IMG/VR virus record: IMGVR_UViG_3300008110_000625
Location: 1 to 36,138 of that record
Length of the DNA stretch: 36,138 nucleotides
DNA from: a virus
Strand: one strand, 5' to 3'
Position 1 is the stretch's first letter, and each line of letters starts with the position of its first letter. The notes under the pieces are model-generated. The model saw only the letters and a program-made list of their open reading frames with translations, had not been told where the DNA came from and ran no database searches. Made by a program: the position numbers and the translations under genes. Positions 1 through 7,849 of the stretch are shown here, in pieces.

Positions 1-986
1 ACCTCGCACAGGTTACAGAACTGATAAGGACGTAATGCGATTTCACAGCATGGATTAGTTCCCCAGTCTTTATCATTATTGAAATAGATACCTGGTTCGC
101 CTGCACCTGATGCTTTAATTTTCTCCCAGAGATTCATAAAGAACTCCTCTGTTGCCTTGCTGCGAAGTAGAACGGCAGAGTTATTAGCTCTACCTCTTTG
201 AGGATTACGTTCCCACCATGGACCCGACTTAGCAGCAATCATATCTTCGTCATCGGCGCTAAATAGGCTAATTAAAGCAGCCCTACGAATACCTCCGGTT
301 AATACTGCATCTGCAATATGACATACAATGTCGTGAACCTCAATTGGTTTTAATTTATCGTTGTTTTCCTTACTATCTAATACTCCTTGAATCTTTAGTA
401 AACACTCCTTAAGGGGCTGGGGGCCGGGTGCTTTACCGCCTGAAGTAATTAGTTGAGCACCTTTAGGACGAATATCTGAAAAATCAAATACTGGAGTGGA
501 TCCTCCTTCAAAATAAGAGCGTACGAGTACCTTTACCGCATCGGCCCATCCTTCAATACTATCCCCGATGAGAAAACGACGATTTTTCTTTGGATCAGGT
601 TTTCTGATTTCAGGTAATTGATCAACGTGGTGTTTCTGCACTGAATAACCTACCCCAGTTCCTCCAAGTAACAAGAACATAGTCTCACCGAAAGCTCTCC
701 AATCGTCTATAGGTAAGTAAGCGCAATTATATATACGGTTAGGACTAATCTCAATGGGCTTACCGGCAAACTGCATAGAACGCATAGAAGGTAAAGCTTT
801 TTTATCATAGACAAACGTATAAGCATCCTCAATCTCATCTTTTAAATGAGGGAATTTCTTTATGTGCATTTCTTTATTTCTATCAACTAACTCATCCCAA
901 GATTCTCTTCTATTTAAGTCTGGGTTGAATTTTGCGTATTTCATATACACTGTAATATCACTTAGGATGCTCTGGGAGATGTCCAT
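1..986 (-). CDS. Class II (adenosylcobalamin-dependent) ribonucleoside-triphosphate reductase, 3'-truncated by window edge
   Basis: Reduces ribonucleotides to deoxyribonucleotides for phage DNA synthesis. The first 328 residues are in the window; the gene continues beyond base 1. The start is the ATG at 986, the first possible one because an in-frame TAA lies 18 bases upstream. Visible family features are YNCAYLP near residue 90 (the N-terminal redox Cys), LLLGGTGVGYS, NNSAVL and NPCCEIALRPYQFCN at the end. In the last, the Cys-x-Glu pair and a second Cys 11 residues after the first match the spacing of Cys408, Glu410 and Cys419 in the Lactobacillus monomeric RTPR. This separates it from the two-subunit class I enzyme of T4. 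It is the last gene of the replication block here. The C-terminal redox cysteines cannot be seen. Confidence 0.9.
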   Translation of the reverse strand, partial: MDISQSILSDITVYMKYAKFNPDLNRRESWDELVDRNKEMHIKKFPHLKDEIEDAYTFVYDKKALPSMRSMQFAGKPIEISPNRIYNCAYLPIDDWRAFGETMFLLLGGTGVGYSVQKHHVDQLPEIRKPDPKKNRRFLIGDSIEGWADAVKVLVRSYFEGGSTPVFDFSDIRPKGAQLITSGGKAPGPQPLKECLLKIQGVLDSKENNDKLKPIEVHDIVCHIADAVLTGGIRRAALISLFSADDEDMIAAKSGPWWERNPQRGRANNSAVLLRSKATEEFFMNLWEKIKASGAGEPGIYFNNDKDWGTNPCCEIALRPYQFCNLCE

Positions 987-1042
987 GTCTCTTAATGTTT
1001 TTTAATAGTTTAAAGATAGGTTTTTCATAACAAATTACTCAA

Positions 1043-1261
1043 TTACTGGCTTAAATTCGAATTTAGCCCGCTTTGGAATTTTTGGGCTAGATAGCTATCT
1101 GAAGCTTGCGGGGGGCGGAAAGTAGGGTCAACCATGTCTCTTTCAACTAGGTCGTTAGTACCATTGCTCTCCATATTAAATACGAACTGCTCGTAAGTAG
1201 ATTGATTCACCGGAGGTGCAAATGGAGTTCTTTTTTCGACGTATAATTCCGCTATGCTCAT
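1043..1261 (-). CDS. Small hypothetical protein, 72 aa
   Basis: Not recognised. A 72-residue soluble, polar protein with no membrane segment and few motifs; the middle carries an acidic stretch (NDLVERDMVDP) followed by a Pro-rich FRPPQ. It sits alone between the helicase gene (29 bases upstream) and the ribonucleotide reductase gene (56 bases downstream). Its start is preceded by an exact copy of the TATTTATTACTA box that also precedes the tail sheath gene, so it may be a late gene inside an otherwise replicative block. It could be a small virion or regulatory protein; nothing in the sequence decides this. Confidence 0.65.
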   Translation of the reverse strand: MSIAELYVEKRTPFAPPVNQSTYEQFVFNMESNGTNDLVERDMVDPTFRPPQASDSYLAQKFQSGLNSNLSQ

Positions 1262-1276
1262 ATCTGATAACTTTTG

Positions 1277-1288
1277 TAGTAATAAATA
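1277..1288 (-). promoter_or_regulatory. TATTTATTACTA box, candidate late promoter element
   Basis: On the minus strand this reads TATTTATTACTA, directly after the helicase stop codon. The TATTTAT core ends 21 nt before the ATG at 1261. The identical 12-mer occurs at 22062-22073 and 22536-22547, also just ahead of start codons. Promoter function is inferred from recurrence and spacing. Confidence 0.5.
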
Positions 1289-1290
1289 GC

Positions 1291-2664
1291 TTATTTCCCT
1301 AATTCAAAAAACCTTTGTTGTAGAAAATTTTTCTCTTCTGCACTGAAACCAGTTACCGGCTTTCCGGGTATCGGAGCTCCTTCTTGAACGAATTCATCCT
1401 CACCCATTTCGCGTGCTGTTATTTCAATATTACCGTTTTCGGTATTGATTTTCACAGGGTAAGTCATACCATCACCGCCATAACGGTTTTTCATAATATG
1501 TGCTCTACCAGTACCGTTAACTTTATCTAACCTCTTTCTAGACAACGACATCGCAAAGTCAGCAATCATAATCTTATTGTAAGATCCGGCTGCTTTATCT
1601 CCTTCGATAACATCGTCCTTTGCACCTGCTCTATTTACCTGTGATACAGTCCAAATTGGTATCTTGAGATCACGGGCCAGGGCCTTGGTGGAGACATAAA
1701 TATCATCTATCTCATCTTTTCTGTCAATAGATTTTCTCTTAGATTTAAGAAGATCAACATAGTCGATAATAATAAGATCTGGTCTATGTCCGAGATCGGT
1801 AATCTTCTGTATATGACTCTCAATAGTTGATATAGATGCTTTACCCATTGAAAATTCTTTGATAATAAGCTTACCAGGTAATTTACTCACTGCTTCATCT
1901 ACCTCTTTTCTATGCTTACCTAGATCTTGAATTCTAATACCGGTAAAAATAGAATCGTATCTCTTACCCATATACGTTTCTGATAGTTCAAGGGTGTAAT
2001 GAGCTACAGTACCGCCGCCTGATACAATCATTGCACCTAATGCAACGAGCATCCAGCTCTTACCGCCGCCTGGATTCCCGAAGATAATACCTAAATCACC
2101 TGAACCTAAACCTCCTTGCAGTAGTTCGTTAATATGTTCCCAAGGTGTAGGCTGTGGAGCTCTTTCTTCCATTCTATAACGAGTCTCGGCATCCTTTTCA
2201 TACTCGTGACCGATATTTTTATCTTGGCCTGCTTTTAGTGCAGTATCAATTAGGTAACGAATATCATCGTACTGACCTTTTTCAAGTAGCTCGACAGAAG
2301 ATAGTAACGCTTTCTTTAATTGCTGATTTTTACAGAAGTTAGAAAACTCCTGCTCAACAAAGTCTCTATCTTCGTTAGATGCTTTATAGGCTTCTTTTAA
2401 CTGCTCAATTACCGATACTTTTAATACCTCGTTTTCAATTTTCTTCACCTCTACTTGGAGTACGTCGAGGGTAGGTGTAGTATGGTATTTGTAGTGGTAC
2501 TTCAGTATCTCTTCAACAATCCATTTATGTGCTGGATTATCAAAGTAATCTTCTTCTAGTATATCATAAATACTTTGTAAAAATTCTCTATGCTTAAGTA
2601 GGCTTGATAAAACTTTTATTTGAAAGCTTACTCCATACTGCTGTAACTGATTTAATACTCCCAT
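1291..2664 (-). CDS. Replicative DNA helicase, DnaB / T4 gp41-like
   Basis: Hexameric 5'-3' replicative helicase that unwinds the fork ahead of the polymerase. An N-terminal helical domain (about residues 1-150) is followed by a RecA-type motor: Walker A GNPGGGKS at about 196-203, a LELSE segment at about 225, and Walker B LIIIDYVDLL near 300. TVSQVNRAG is typical of the DnaB/gp41 H3/H4 region, and near the C-terminus KNRYGGDG resembles the arginine-finger loop. Its length, 457 residues, is close to T4 gp41 (475) and DnaB (about 470). The gene follows the 5'-3' exonuclease by 22 bases. A primase partner is not in the window. The family is clear; assignment as gp41 rather than DnaB depends on the T4-like context. 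Confidence 0.93.
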   Translation of the reverse strand: MGVLNQLQQYGVSFQIKVLSSLLKHREFLQSIYDILEEDYFDNPAHKWIVEEILKYHYKYHTTPTLDVLQVEVKKIENEVLKVSVIEQLKEAYKASNEDRDFVEQEFSNFCKNQQLKKALLSSVELLEKGQYDDIRYLIDTALKAGQDKNIGHEYEKDAETRYRMEERAPQPTPWEHINELLQGGLGSGDLGIIFGNPGGGKSWMLVALGAMIVSGGGTVAHYTLELSETYMGKRYDSIFTGIRIQDLGKHRKEVDEAVSKLPGKLIIKEFSMGKASISTIESHIQKITDLGHRPDLIIIDYVDLLKSKRKSIDRKDEIDDIYVSTKALARDLKIPIWTVSQVNRAGAKDDVIEGDKAAGSYNKIMIADFAMSLSRKRLDKVNGTGRAHIMKNRYGGDGMTYPVKINTENGNIEITAREMGEDEFVQEGAPIPGKPVTGFSAEEKNFLQQRFFELGK

Positions 2665-2686
2665 ATGATAATATAAGAACCTTTCT

Positions 2687-3703
2687 TTATTTTTTCAACT
2701 CGAACTTAGCTAATTTTGAAAATATTTCACTCAACCATAAATGTGGACTTGGCATTGTCTTACCTAACTGGTCTTCGTTGTATAGCTTAACGAAGCTCTC
2801 AGGATTAAACTCGTTATTGTGATTGGCTATAATATGATTTAATACCTCTTTATCCGTTTCAGGAATGTTTGGATTTTGAATATCCATTAATTTCCTATTG
2901 ATCTCTAACTGATTGCGAAAATTATAAACATCGGCATACTTTTTATCCTTCCCTACGCATTCATTTAGTAGTTTCTCTAAAGTAAATTCCTCACTCGACG
3001 TAATAGCAGGAAATAATTTGATTAAGGTTTTAGCTGCAATACCTCTAACACCAGGTACGTTATCTCCCTTATCACCTACTATAACTTTATGGGTTAGAAA
3101 ATTATGGGCAGGTATTCCGTACTCCTCGATAACTGTTGCGGGATCGTAAATGATTTTCTTGATTGGAGAAAAAACGAAAACGTTGTCGTTAACAAGCTGT
3201 AAATAGTCTTGATCGGTTGATAATACAAATACCTTCTCGGTAAATTGCCCTGCAAGATACCCTATAACGTCGTCGGCTTCTATTTTATCTATAATAACTA
3301 AATCAACAGGGAGACACTTGAGATAATCAACTAGACGTACAATTTGTGCAGTTATTGATTCAGATTCTTCTTCTTGGTTGTCGAATGCATCCCAGTTTGA
3401 GATTTTAGTTATATGCCGATTTGCTTTATACTCGGGGTAGAGGTATCTTTTATTTGTAGATCCTCCTTGGCCGTCAAAGACTAGAATAACCCTAGTAGGC
3501 TGTAACTGTCTTATAGCTGCTCCTATAGATTTAAGAAAGCCGCCTAGACCTCCAATGTGCGCCCCGCTTGGATTTATGTGACTAATTGCTGTAAAACTGC
3601 GTAAGAAGGTATTTAGCGAATCGACAATTAAAACTCTACTATTCTTATGTAAGTCTACCGGCTCTTGTTTCTCCATCTGCTCGAACATCTTTCTGTAATC
3701 CAT
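2687..3703 (-). CDS. 5'-3' exonuclease / flap endonuclease (T4 RNase H-like)
   Basis: Removes RNA primers and 5' flaps from lagging-strand fragments. Metal-binding acidic motifs appear in FEN order (numbering from the ATG): IVDSLN (Asp28), LVFDGQGG (Asp77), IEADDVIGYLA (142-145), LSTDQDYLQL (164-166), and GDKGDNVPGVRGIAAKTL (210 onward), the last being the helix-hairpin-helix DNA-binding region. I use the ATG at 3703 (338 aa). The frame stays open to a TTG at 3721, and two further in-frame ATGs follow within 30 bases. The start lies inside the 3' end of the upstream endonuclease V gene, overlapping it by 59 bases. T4 RNase H is 305 aa, so this one is slightly longer. Confidence 0.9.
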   Translation of the reverse strand: MDYRKMFEQMEKQEPVDLHKNSRVLIVDSLNTFLRSFTAISHINPSGAHIGGLGGFLKSIGAAIRQLQPTRVILVFDGQGGSTNKRYLYPEYKANRHITKISNWDAFDNQEEESESITAQIVRLVDYLKCLPVDLVIIDKIEADDVIGYLAGQFTEKVFVLSTDQDYLQLVNDNVFVFSPIKKIIYDPATVIEEYGIPAHNFLTHKVIVGDKGDNVPGVRGIAAKTLIKLFPAITSSEEFTLEKLLNECVGKDKKYADVYNFRNQLEINRKLMDIQNPNIPETDKEVLNHIIANHNNEFNPESFVKLYNEDQLGKTMPSPHLWLSEIFSKLAKFELKK

Positions 3704-4082
3704 TCTTTTTTTGTTTTGCAATCGGATTAGCCAATCTTTCAGCTATCCTTTCACGGATTATACAAATATCCTTATCTGTTGGAGTATAACTATTCATTAA
3801 CTCTTGCGGTACACCGTCCCATGACGCTAAATAACTCTGTACTTGAAATCCCCTAAATATACATTCGTTGTAGAGGTCAATGTATCTCTCTTTTAAATAT
3901 CCTAGCTTGTCGTAAAAAAATGATACATGACCTTTACCCAGGGTAAACTCTTGAGGAACGCTCTTGAGATTATATTTACCCTTTGCTACAACGTTTGGTA
4001 TGCGCTTTAACTCTCTATGTTCAGCAATTAAATGCTTATTAGTTAACTCCTTAGGTGGAATACCTATGTTAATTCTCGTCAT
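3645..4082 (-). CDS. denV: Pyrimidine-dimer DNA glycosylase / endonuclease V
   Basis: Base-excision repair enzyme that cuts at UV-induced cyclobutane pyrimidine dimers. The N-terminus MTRIN is identical to T4 endonuclease V, whose Thr2 supplies the catalytic amine. His17, Arg23, Glu24 and Arg27 (in HLIAEHRELKR) match T4 His16, Arg22, Glu23 and Arg26 with a one-residue offset. LGKGHVSFFYDKLGYL matches the T4 LGAGHVTFFYDKLEFL segment. Its length of 145 aa is close to T4's 138. The C-terminus differs: the T4 WYKYYGK tail is absent, and the last 20 or so residues come from the frame overlapping the exonuclease start and look low-complexity and polar. Starts 15 bases after the recombinase gene ends. 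Confidence 0.93.
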   Translation of the reverse strand: MTRINIGIPPKELTNKHLIAEHRELKRIPNVVAKGKYNLKSVPQEFTLGKGHVSFFYDKLGYLKERYIDLYNECIFRGFQVQSYLASWDGVPQELMNSYTPTDKDICIIRERIAERLANPIAKQKKNGLQKDVRADGETRAGRLT

Positions 4083-4097
4083 ACTCTTAAAGATATA

Positions 4098-5174
4098 CTA
4101 TTCCTCGGTAGGATCAAATACATCTTTGTTGTCTTCATCGGTTTCAATTACTACATCAAAATCGACTGAGCCGAGAGTTTTTAACCAGTCTTTAGAGTAT
4201 TGTTTCTTATAAGCATCGATTGCTTGCTTAGTATCATCGATAAACCCGTGTGCAGTCATAATAACCCGTCCGGTCGATGTAACATCGTTAACGTGATTCT
4301 TATCGCAGCTAACCTTAGTACGCTTTGCAAACTCTACATCCTTTCCATTCTTAGTTGCTTTAATCTTATTAGTTCCGGAATTAGTTACATTTCCGAAAGT
4401 AATAATTAAGGAAGCATCGAAGTACATAGTATCACCGCCCTTGTTCTTCATCTTAGGCTGGGCCATAATGTTCTCTGCTTTAGCTACCCAGATTTTATTT
4501 ACAGCAAGCATAGTATTAGTATAAGGTTGACTTTGCTTACGGGACAAAACAATCTTCTGGTTGATAAAGTTACCAAACTGTTGAGACATTGCGCCTGCGT
4601 TCCACTCGTTATTGTTCTTGTTTGACTCAACAGATAGACGGCAAGGAATAGATCCTACAGAATCCCAAAGGAATAATAGGTTGTAGGGAAGATTACCTTT
4701 TTTCTGTTCGTCGAGAAGATCGGCGATAAATGCTGCTACATCCTCAATAGTATTAAGTCTTTCTCTATCTACATAGATAAAAAATCCTTTGTAGTCAGCA
4801 ACCTCGCCTTCTTCGTTAGGTACTTCTTCGAACACGAGTCCCATTTGCTTGGCGTGTTCCCAATTCCACTTCATCTCAGTAATAATGAATACAGGTAAAA
4901 AACCGATCTTCTGTGCGCTAACTGCAGCCTCGAGGAGAGCAGTAGTCTTACCGGTATCAGAATGTCCGCGAAGTAGCGTGATATGTCCTACTGGAATGCC
5001 TGGAATAGATAGGCAATCTTGAAAGGCCTTAGATAAAGGAATCCAAGTCTGCTCTTTCATTTTTATCGAAGTACTTGAGAGGTTTTTTGATTGAATAAAC
5101 TTCTCTAAGTTAAAAGTACCCTTGACAGCTCCCGCTACACTTTCGTTTAACGAGGCTTTAGCTAGTTTAGCCAT
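4098..5174 (-). CDS. uvsX: UvsX-like RecA-family recombinase
   Basis: Strand-exchange protein for recombination-dependent replication and repair; it forms filaments on ssDNA cooperating with the gp32-like protein encoded just upstream. Walker A GHSDTGKT lies at residues 70-77, preceded by IPVGHITLLRG, typical of UvsX and RecA. Walker B-like LLFLWDSVGSIP is near residue 165, and a Gly-rich MKNKGGDTMYF segment near 245 could be a DNA-binding loop. Length 358 aa versus 391 for T4 UvsX. The C-terminus is acidic (TDEDNKDVFDPTEE), as in many UvsX proteins. It follows the SSB gene by 7 bases, a typical T4-like recombination pairing. Confidence 0.88.
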   Translation of the reverse strand: MAKLAKASLNESVAGAVKGTFNLEKFIQSKNLSSTSIKMKEQTWIPLSKAFQDCLSIPGIPVGHITLLRGHSDTGKTTALLEAAVSAQKIGFLPVFIITEMKWNWEHAKQMGLVFEEVPNEEGEVADYKGFFIYVDRERLNTIEDVAAFIADLLDEQKKGNLPYNLLFLWDSVGSIPCRLSVESNKNNNEWNAGAMSQQFGNFINQKIVLSRKQSQPYTNTMLAVNKIWVAKAENIMAQPKMKNKGGDTMYFDASLIITFGNVTNSGTNKIKATKNGKDVEFAKRTKVSCDKNHVNDVTSTGRVIMTAHGFIDDTKQAIDAYKKQYSKDWLKTLGSVDFDVVIETDEDNKDVFDPTEE

Positions 5175-5181
5175 AAATTAA

Positions 5182-5988
5182 TTACTTAAATAGGTCATCA
5201 AATTCCTCGTCAATGCTTGGTTTAGCCTTCGGAGTATTTAGGGAAAGAGAAGCAGGCTTTTCAACTGGTGCAGCTTCTTGTTTAGGTGTAGCAGGAGCAG
5301 GCTCGTCAGTAGTCTCTTCTGGATTCAACCAGCCAAGAAGTGCTTCTTTCATTTCGTCGTAAGGGTACTTCTTAAAGATAGAAAATACATCTGGTTGATT
5401 ATTTAACCACTTTTGTACCTCGGCTGCATCTTCGGACAAAGGAGTAGTTTTGGTACGAACACGTACCTTGGATTGATTAAAGGAAGTACCGTTAGTTTCA
5501 GGTCCAGTAGTTTCGATAGTGATATCGCGACCCTGAATAACATCGGTATAATCTCCGATATCCGGATCATCAGCAAGACTTAAAAGTTCAGCGTAAATCT
5601 GCTTACCGAATTCCCAAAGGCGAACACCCTTCTCTTCTTCCCCGCGAACAATCACAGGTGTGAAAACGCGCATTTTTGGTTCGAGCTTACGAGACATCAT
5701 CCAATTTTCCTTGTCCCCGCTTGATGCAAGCTGCTTGGCGAACTCAACGATTGGATCTTTCTCCCCGAAATTAACGAGAGAAATCATAGTACGGTTACCG
5801 ATACCGTAGTGAACTAAAATCTCCTTAAAAGGATTTGCCTTGTCCCACAACGCAGGTACAATACGCACAGAATGCTTACCTACTGTAGGTTTCCAGAGAA
5901 TGAGAGACATATCTCTCTTTTGACCGCCTTGCTTTTGGCTTTGCAAGGCACTTAGTTTAGACTTGATTGCGCCTAAATCCATACCCAT
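5182..5988 (-). CDS. 32: Single-stranded DNA-binding protein, T4 gp32-like
   Basis: Coats ssDNA during replication and recombination. The N-terminus is basic (KSKLSALQSQKQGGQKRD), as expected for the cooperativity domain. A core of about residues 30-210 includes a SLILWKPTVGKHSVRIVP strand pattern common to gp32 homologues of marine T4-like phages. A Pro/Ala linker then leads to an acidic, aromatic tail ending DEEFDDLFK, the expected protein-interaction tail. I see no Cys-rich zinc motif like that in T4 gp32, so the core is the zinc-less type. Length 268 aa (T4: 301). Located directly upstream of uvsX, which supports the call. Confidence 0.82.
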   Translation of the reverse strand: MGMDLGAIKSKLSALQSQKQGGQKRDMSLILWKPTVGKHSVRIVPALWDKANPFKEILVHYGIGNRTMISLVNFGEKDPIVEFAKQLASSGDKENWMMSRKLEPKMRVFTPVIVRGEEEKGVRLWEFGKQIYAELLSLADDPDIGDYTDVIQGRDITIETTGPETNGTSFNQSKVRVRTKTTPLSEDAAEVQKWLNNQPDVFSIFKKYPYDEMKEALLGWLNPEETTDEPAPATPKQEAAPVEKPASLSLNTPKAKPSIDEEFDDLFK

Positions 5989-6057
5989 AACTTATAGTTT
6001 TTAGTTTAAAAATTACGTTAATAAAAGAATGTAAGGAGTAATTTACAAATTATCAAC

Positions 6058-6477
6058 TTATATGTTGACTATTTTGTGAATTTTTGTGGAAAGCTTCTTA
6101 AGCTCATCTCCTTGCGAGAGGAGGACTGTGTTCTTGTAATCGTGCCAATTAATCCGGAAGGAAGTATCGAGAACTCCTTCATTAAGTGTTTTAATAAGCA
6201 GATTAAGGCTATTAATAGTGTAAAGAGTGTTTGTCTCTTTTTTTCTATGTAGTAGGATGGTATTCGGTAATACTCTTGTAGTACTACCTTCAATCTCAAT
6301 ATTATAAGTACAGAGAAGCTCTTCTGAATCGATTGACTCTAACACAAAAATCTTACCGTACATGATAGAGTATTCCCCCTGTATCAAGTTAAGGGTGTCA
6401 TCCAGCCGGTCTTTAGGAGAAAATGTGCAAAATAACTTATTCTTCAATTGGTCTTGCGTTAGTTCAATGTATGCCAT
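6058..6477 (-). CDS. Hypothetical protein, 139 aa
   Basis: Not recognised. A soluble 139-residue protein with a regular mix of beta-type and helical stretches. It lies between the polymerase-like gene and the SSB gene in the replication block, so a role in DNA metabolism or translational control is possible, but no RegA, clamp or clamp-loader motif is visible. A second frame inside it is also open for 76 codons, but I regard that as a shadow because it is interior to this gene and has no leader of its own. Confidence 0.7.
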   Translation of the reverse strand: MAYIELTQDQLKNKLFCTFSPKDRLDDTLNLIQGEYSIMYGKIFVLESIDSEELLCTYNIEIEGSTTRVLPNTILLHRKKETNTLYTINSLNLLIKTLNEGVLDTSFRINWHDYKNTVLLSQGDELKKLSTKIHKIVNI

Positions 6478-6498
6478 AATAAATATCTATAATTTCTT

Positions 6499-7794
6499 CT
6501 AAAAGTTGTAGTTATCGCCTTTTTGTGCTTTCACCCTATATCTGTCCTTTTCCAAAACATCTTTGATCTGCTTTAAAAATCCTTTTCCGTCTTCAGTTGA
6601 ATAATCAATAAGAATTGAATCGTATACTACCAGGATGACTTTACTCTTTTTCCCTTTAAATAACTCGCGTAAATCAATTAACTTTTTTACATTGTTTACG
6701 GTCTCTAGACATTGAACATAGTAATTAAAAAGCTTCTGCGGATTGGCGTTTTCTATCTTTATTTTTCGCTTGTTTGGTAATTCAAGAAAGCCTTTCCTTT
6801 TATATTCAGCCCATCCTGCCTCGAGTAGCCAGTTAACCTTATCAAATAATTCTATATGCTTATATTTTTCTTCAATCCCGTTGTAGAGCTGCCGGAAAGT
6901 TATTTTTTTAGATTCTTGATATTCTTCCGAACTTAATTCTTCCTTTCCAAAATACTGTCTACCTAAAATAACGTGAATAGATTCATCAGAAGGTAGGGAT
7001 ACGTTTAACATATTTGCAATCAATCTCAAATGGTACCCATCAAAATCAAACTCTACAAGAACATCGTTTTGAGGTACAAAAGCCGTCTTAGATCCGTTCT
7101 CTTTATTGAAGGCTAAAAAGTTAATTCCATTAAATGCATTGGTAGGCCTAGAGGTTATGTTGTAAAGGTTATAGCTTGTGTAGATTCGGTTATCTTTCAC
7201 AGATCTAGCCTTCCATGTAGGCTCAAAAAACTTATCGAAAACCCTTTCATTTACAGTCAGACCCTGTTCTTCTACCCATTTATACGCTTTTATATACTCA
7301 TTTTGCCATTCTACATTACTTTCCCTTCCGGCATAGTCTTTTACCGCGTTAAACATACATTCACACTTTTCGTAATGCTTAGATATTGGTATTAGAGTAT
7401 TTACTTCTTCTGAGTACTTGAACTTATTATAGAAGTCTAGATGAACAGGTGTGTAGCATTGAATATCTTTGATTTCTCCATCTTTATCTAGAATATTGAA
7501 GTATAGGTCTACGGCTTGCGGCAAATAGAGAAAGTAGGAATGCCATTTTTTATCTAGCAGGTAAACTTTGTCGATCTCAAACAGAAAATTCTGTATATCG
7601 TCTAGACTTAGAGAAAATCCTTCTGAGTGATTAATTGGTATAATATACCCTTTTTCGAAGTCGTTGTAATAGAGTGCGGAAGGGACAGTAAGAAGAGGAT
7701 GTGATTCTTCGGAAAGTGCAACTAAATCAACAAAGCATTTATCCGTTTTAGGTAACTTTGCAAGCTGTTCTTTAGTCTCAACTATGTAATACAT
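6499..7794 (-). CDS. Divergent, short family-A DNA polymerase-like protein
   Basis: Polymerase palm/fingers motifs of the Pol I family are recognisable. Residues 205-230 resemble the TGR-type primer-binding region (ITSRPTN). Motif A is DFDGYHLRLIA with Asp250 at the catalytic position. Motif B/O-helix, SKKITFRQLYNG, keeps the Lys296, Phe300 and Tyr304 equivalents of Lys758, Phe762 and Tyr766. Motif C is VYDSILID with Asp392. Changes from Pol I: motif A Glu to His255, motif C His-Asp-Glu to Tyr-Asp-Ser, and the O-helix Arg754 position is Tyr. The N-terminal 100 residues resemble a decayed 3'-5' exonuclease: it opens YYIVETKEQL, but the first metal motif is Asp-Leu-Val instead of Asp-x-Glu. At 431 aa it is much shorter than usual phage PolA. 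It may be the replicase, an accessory polymerase, or inactive. Confidence 0.78.
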   Translation of the reverse strand: MYYIVETKEQLAKLPKTDKCFVDLVALSEESHPLLTVPSALYYNDFEKGYIIPINHSEGFSLSLDDIQNFLFEIDKVYLLDKKWHSYFLYLPQAVDLYFNILDKDGEIKDIQCYTPVHLDFYNKFKYSEEVNTLIPISKHYEKCECMFNAVKDYAGRESNVEWQNEYIKAYKWVEEQGLTVNERVFDKFFEPTWKARSVKDNRIYTSYNLYNITSRPTNAFNGINFLAFNKENGSKTAFVPQNDVLVEFDFDGYHLRLIANMLNVSLPSDESIHVILGRQYFGKEELSSEEYQESKKITFRQLYNGIEEKYKHIELFDKVNWLLEAGWAEYKRKGFLELPNKRKIKIENANPQKLFNYYVQCLETVNNVKKLIDLRELFKGKKSKVILVVYDSILIDYSTEDGKGFLKQIKDVLEKDRYRVKAQKGDNYNF

Positions 7795-7800
7795 AACATT

Positions 7801-7808
7801 TATTTATA
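7801..7808 (-). promoter_or_regulatory. TATAAATA box, exact T4 late-promoter consensus
   Basis: The minus strand reads TATAAATA six bases before the ATG of the polymerase-like gene, in the 55-base gap that separates the tail and replication modules. T4 late promoters use this octamer as the -10 element. So close to the ATG, transcription would be nearly leaderless for this gene. In AT-rich DNA it may be chance. Confidence 0.25.
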
Positions 7809-7849
7809 ACCTTTATTTAAAATAAGACATTCTACAGGTTCAACCAACT

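Noticed and set aside
3700-3720. A-AAA-AAG slippery heptamer in the endonuclease V frame, possible programmed -1 frameshift into the exonuclease
   Set aside because: The exonuclease frame is +1 relative to this one, and a -1 shift reads only about 17 codons before TAG. No stimulatory hairpin was seen.
6069-6299. 76-codon alternative frame inside the 139-residue gene
   Set aside because: It is completely internal, has no leader features and encodes no recognised motif; the longer frame fits the flanking gene spacing.
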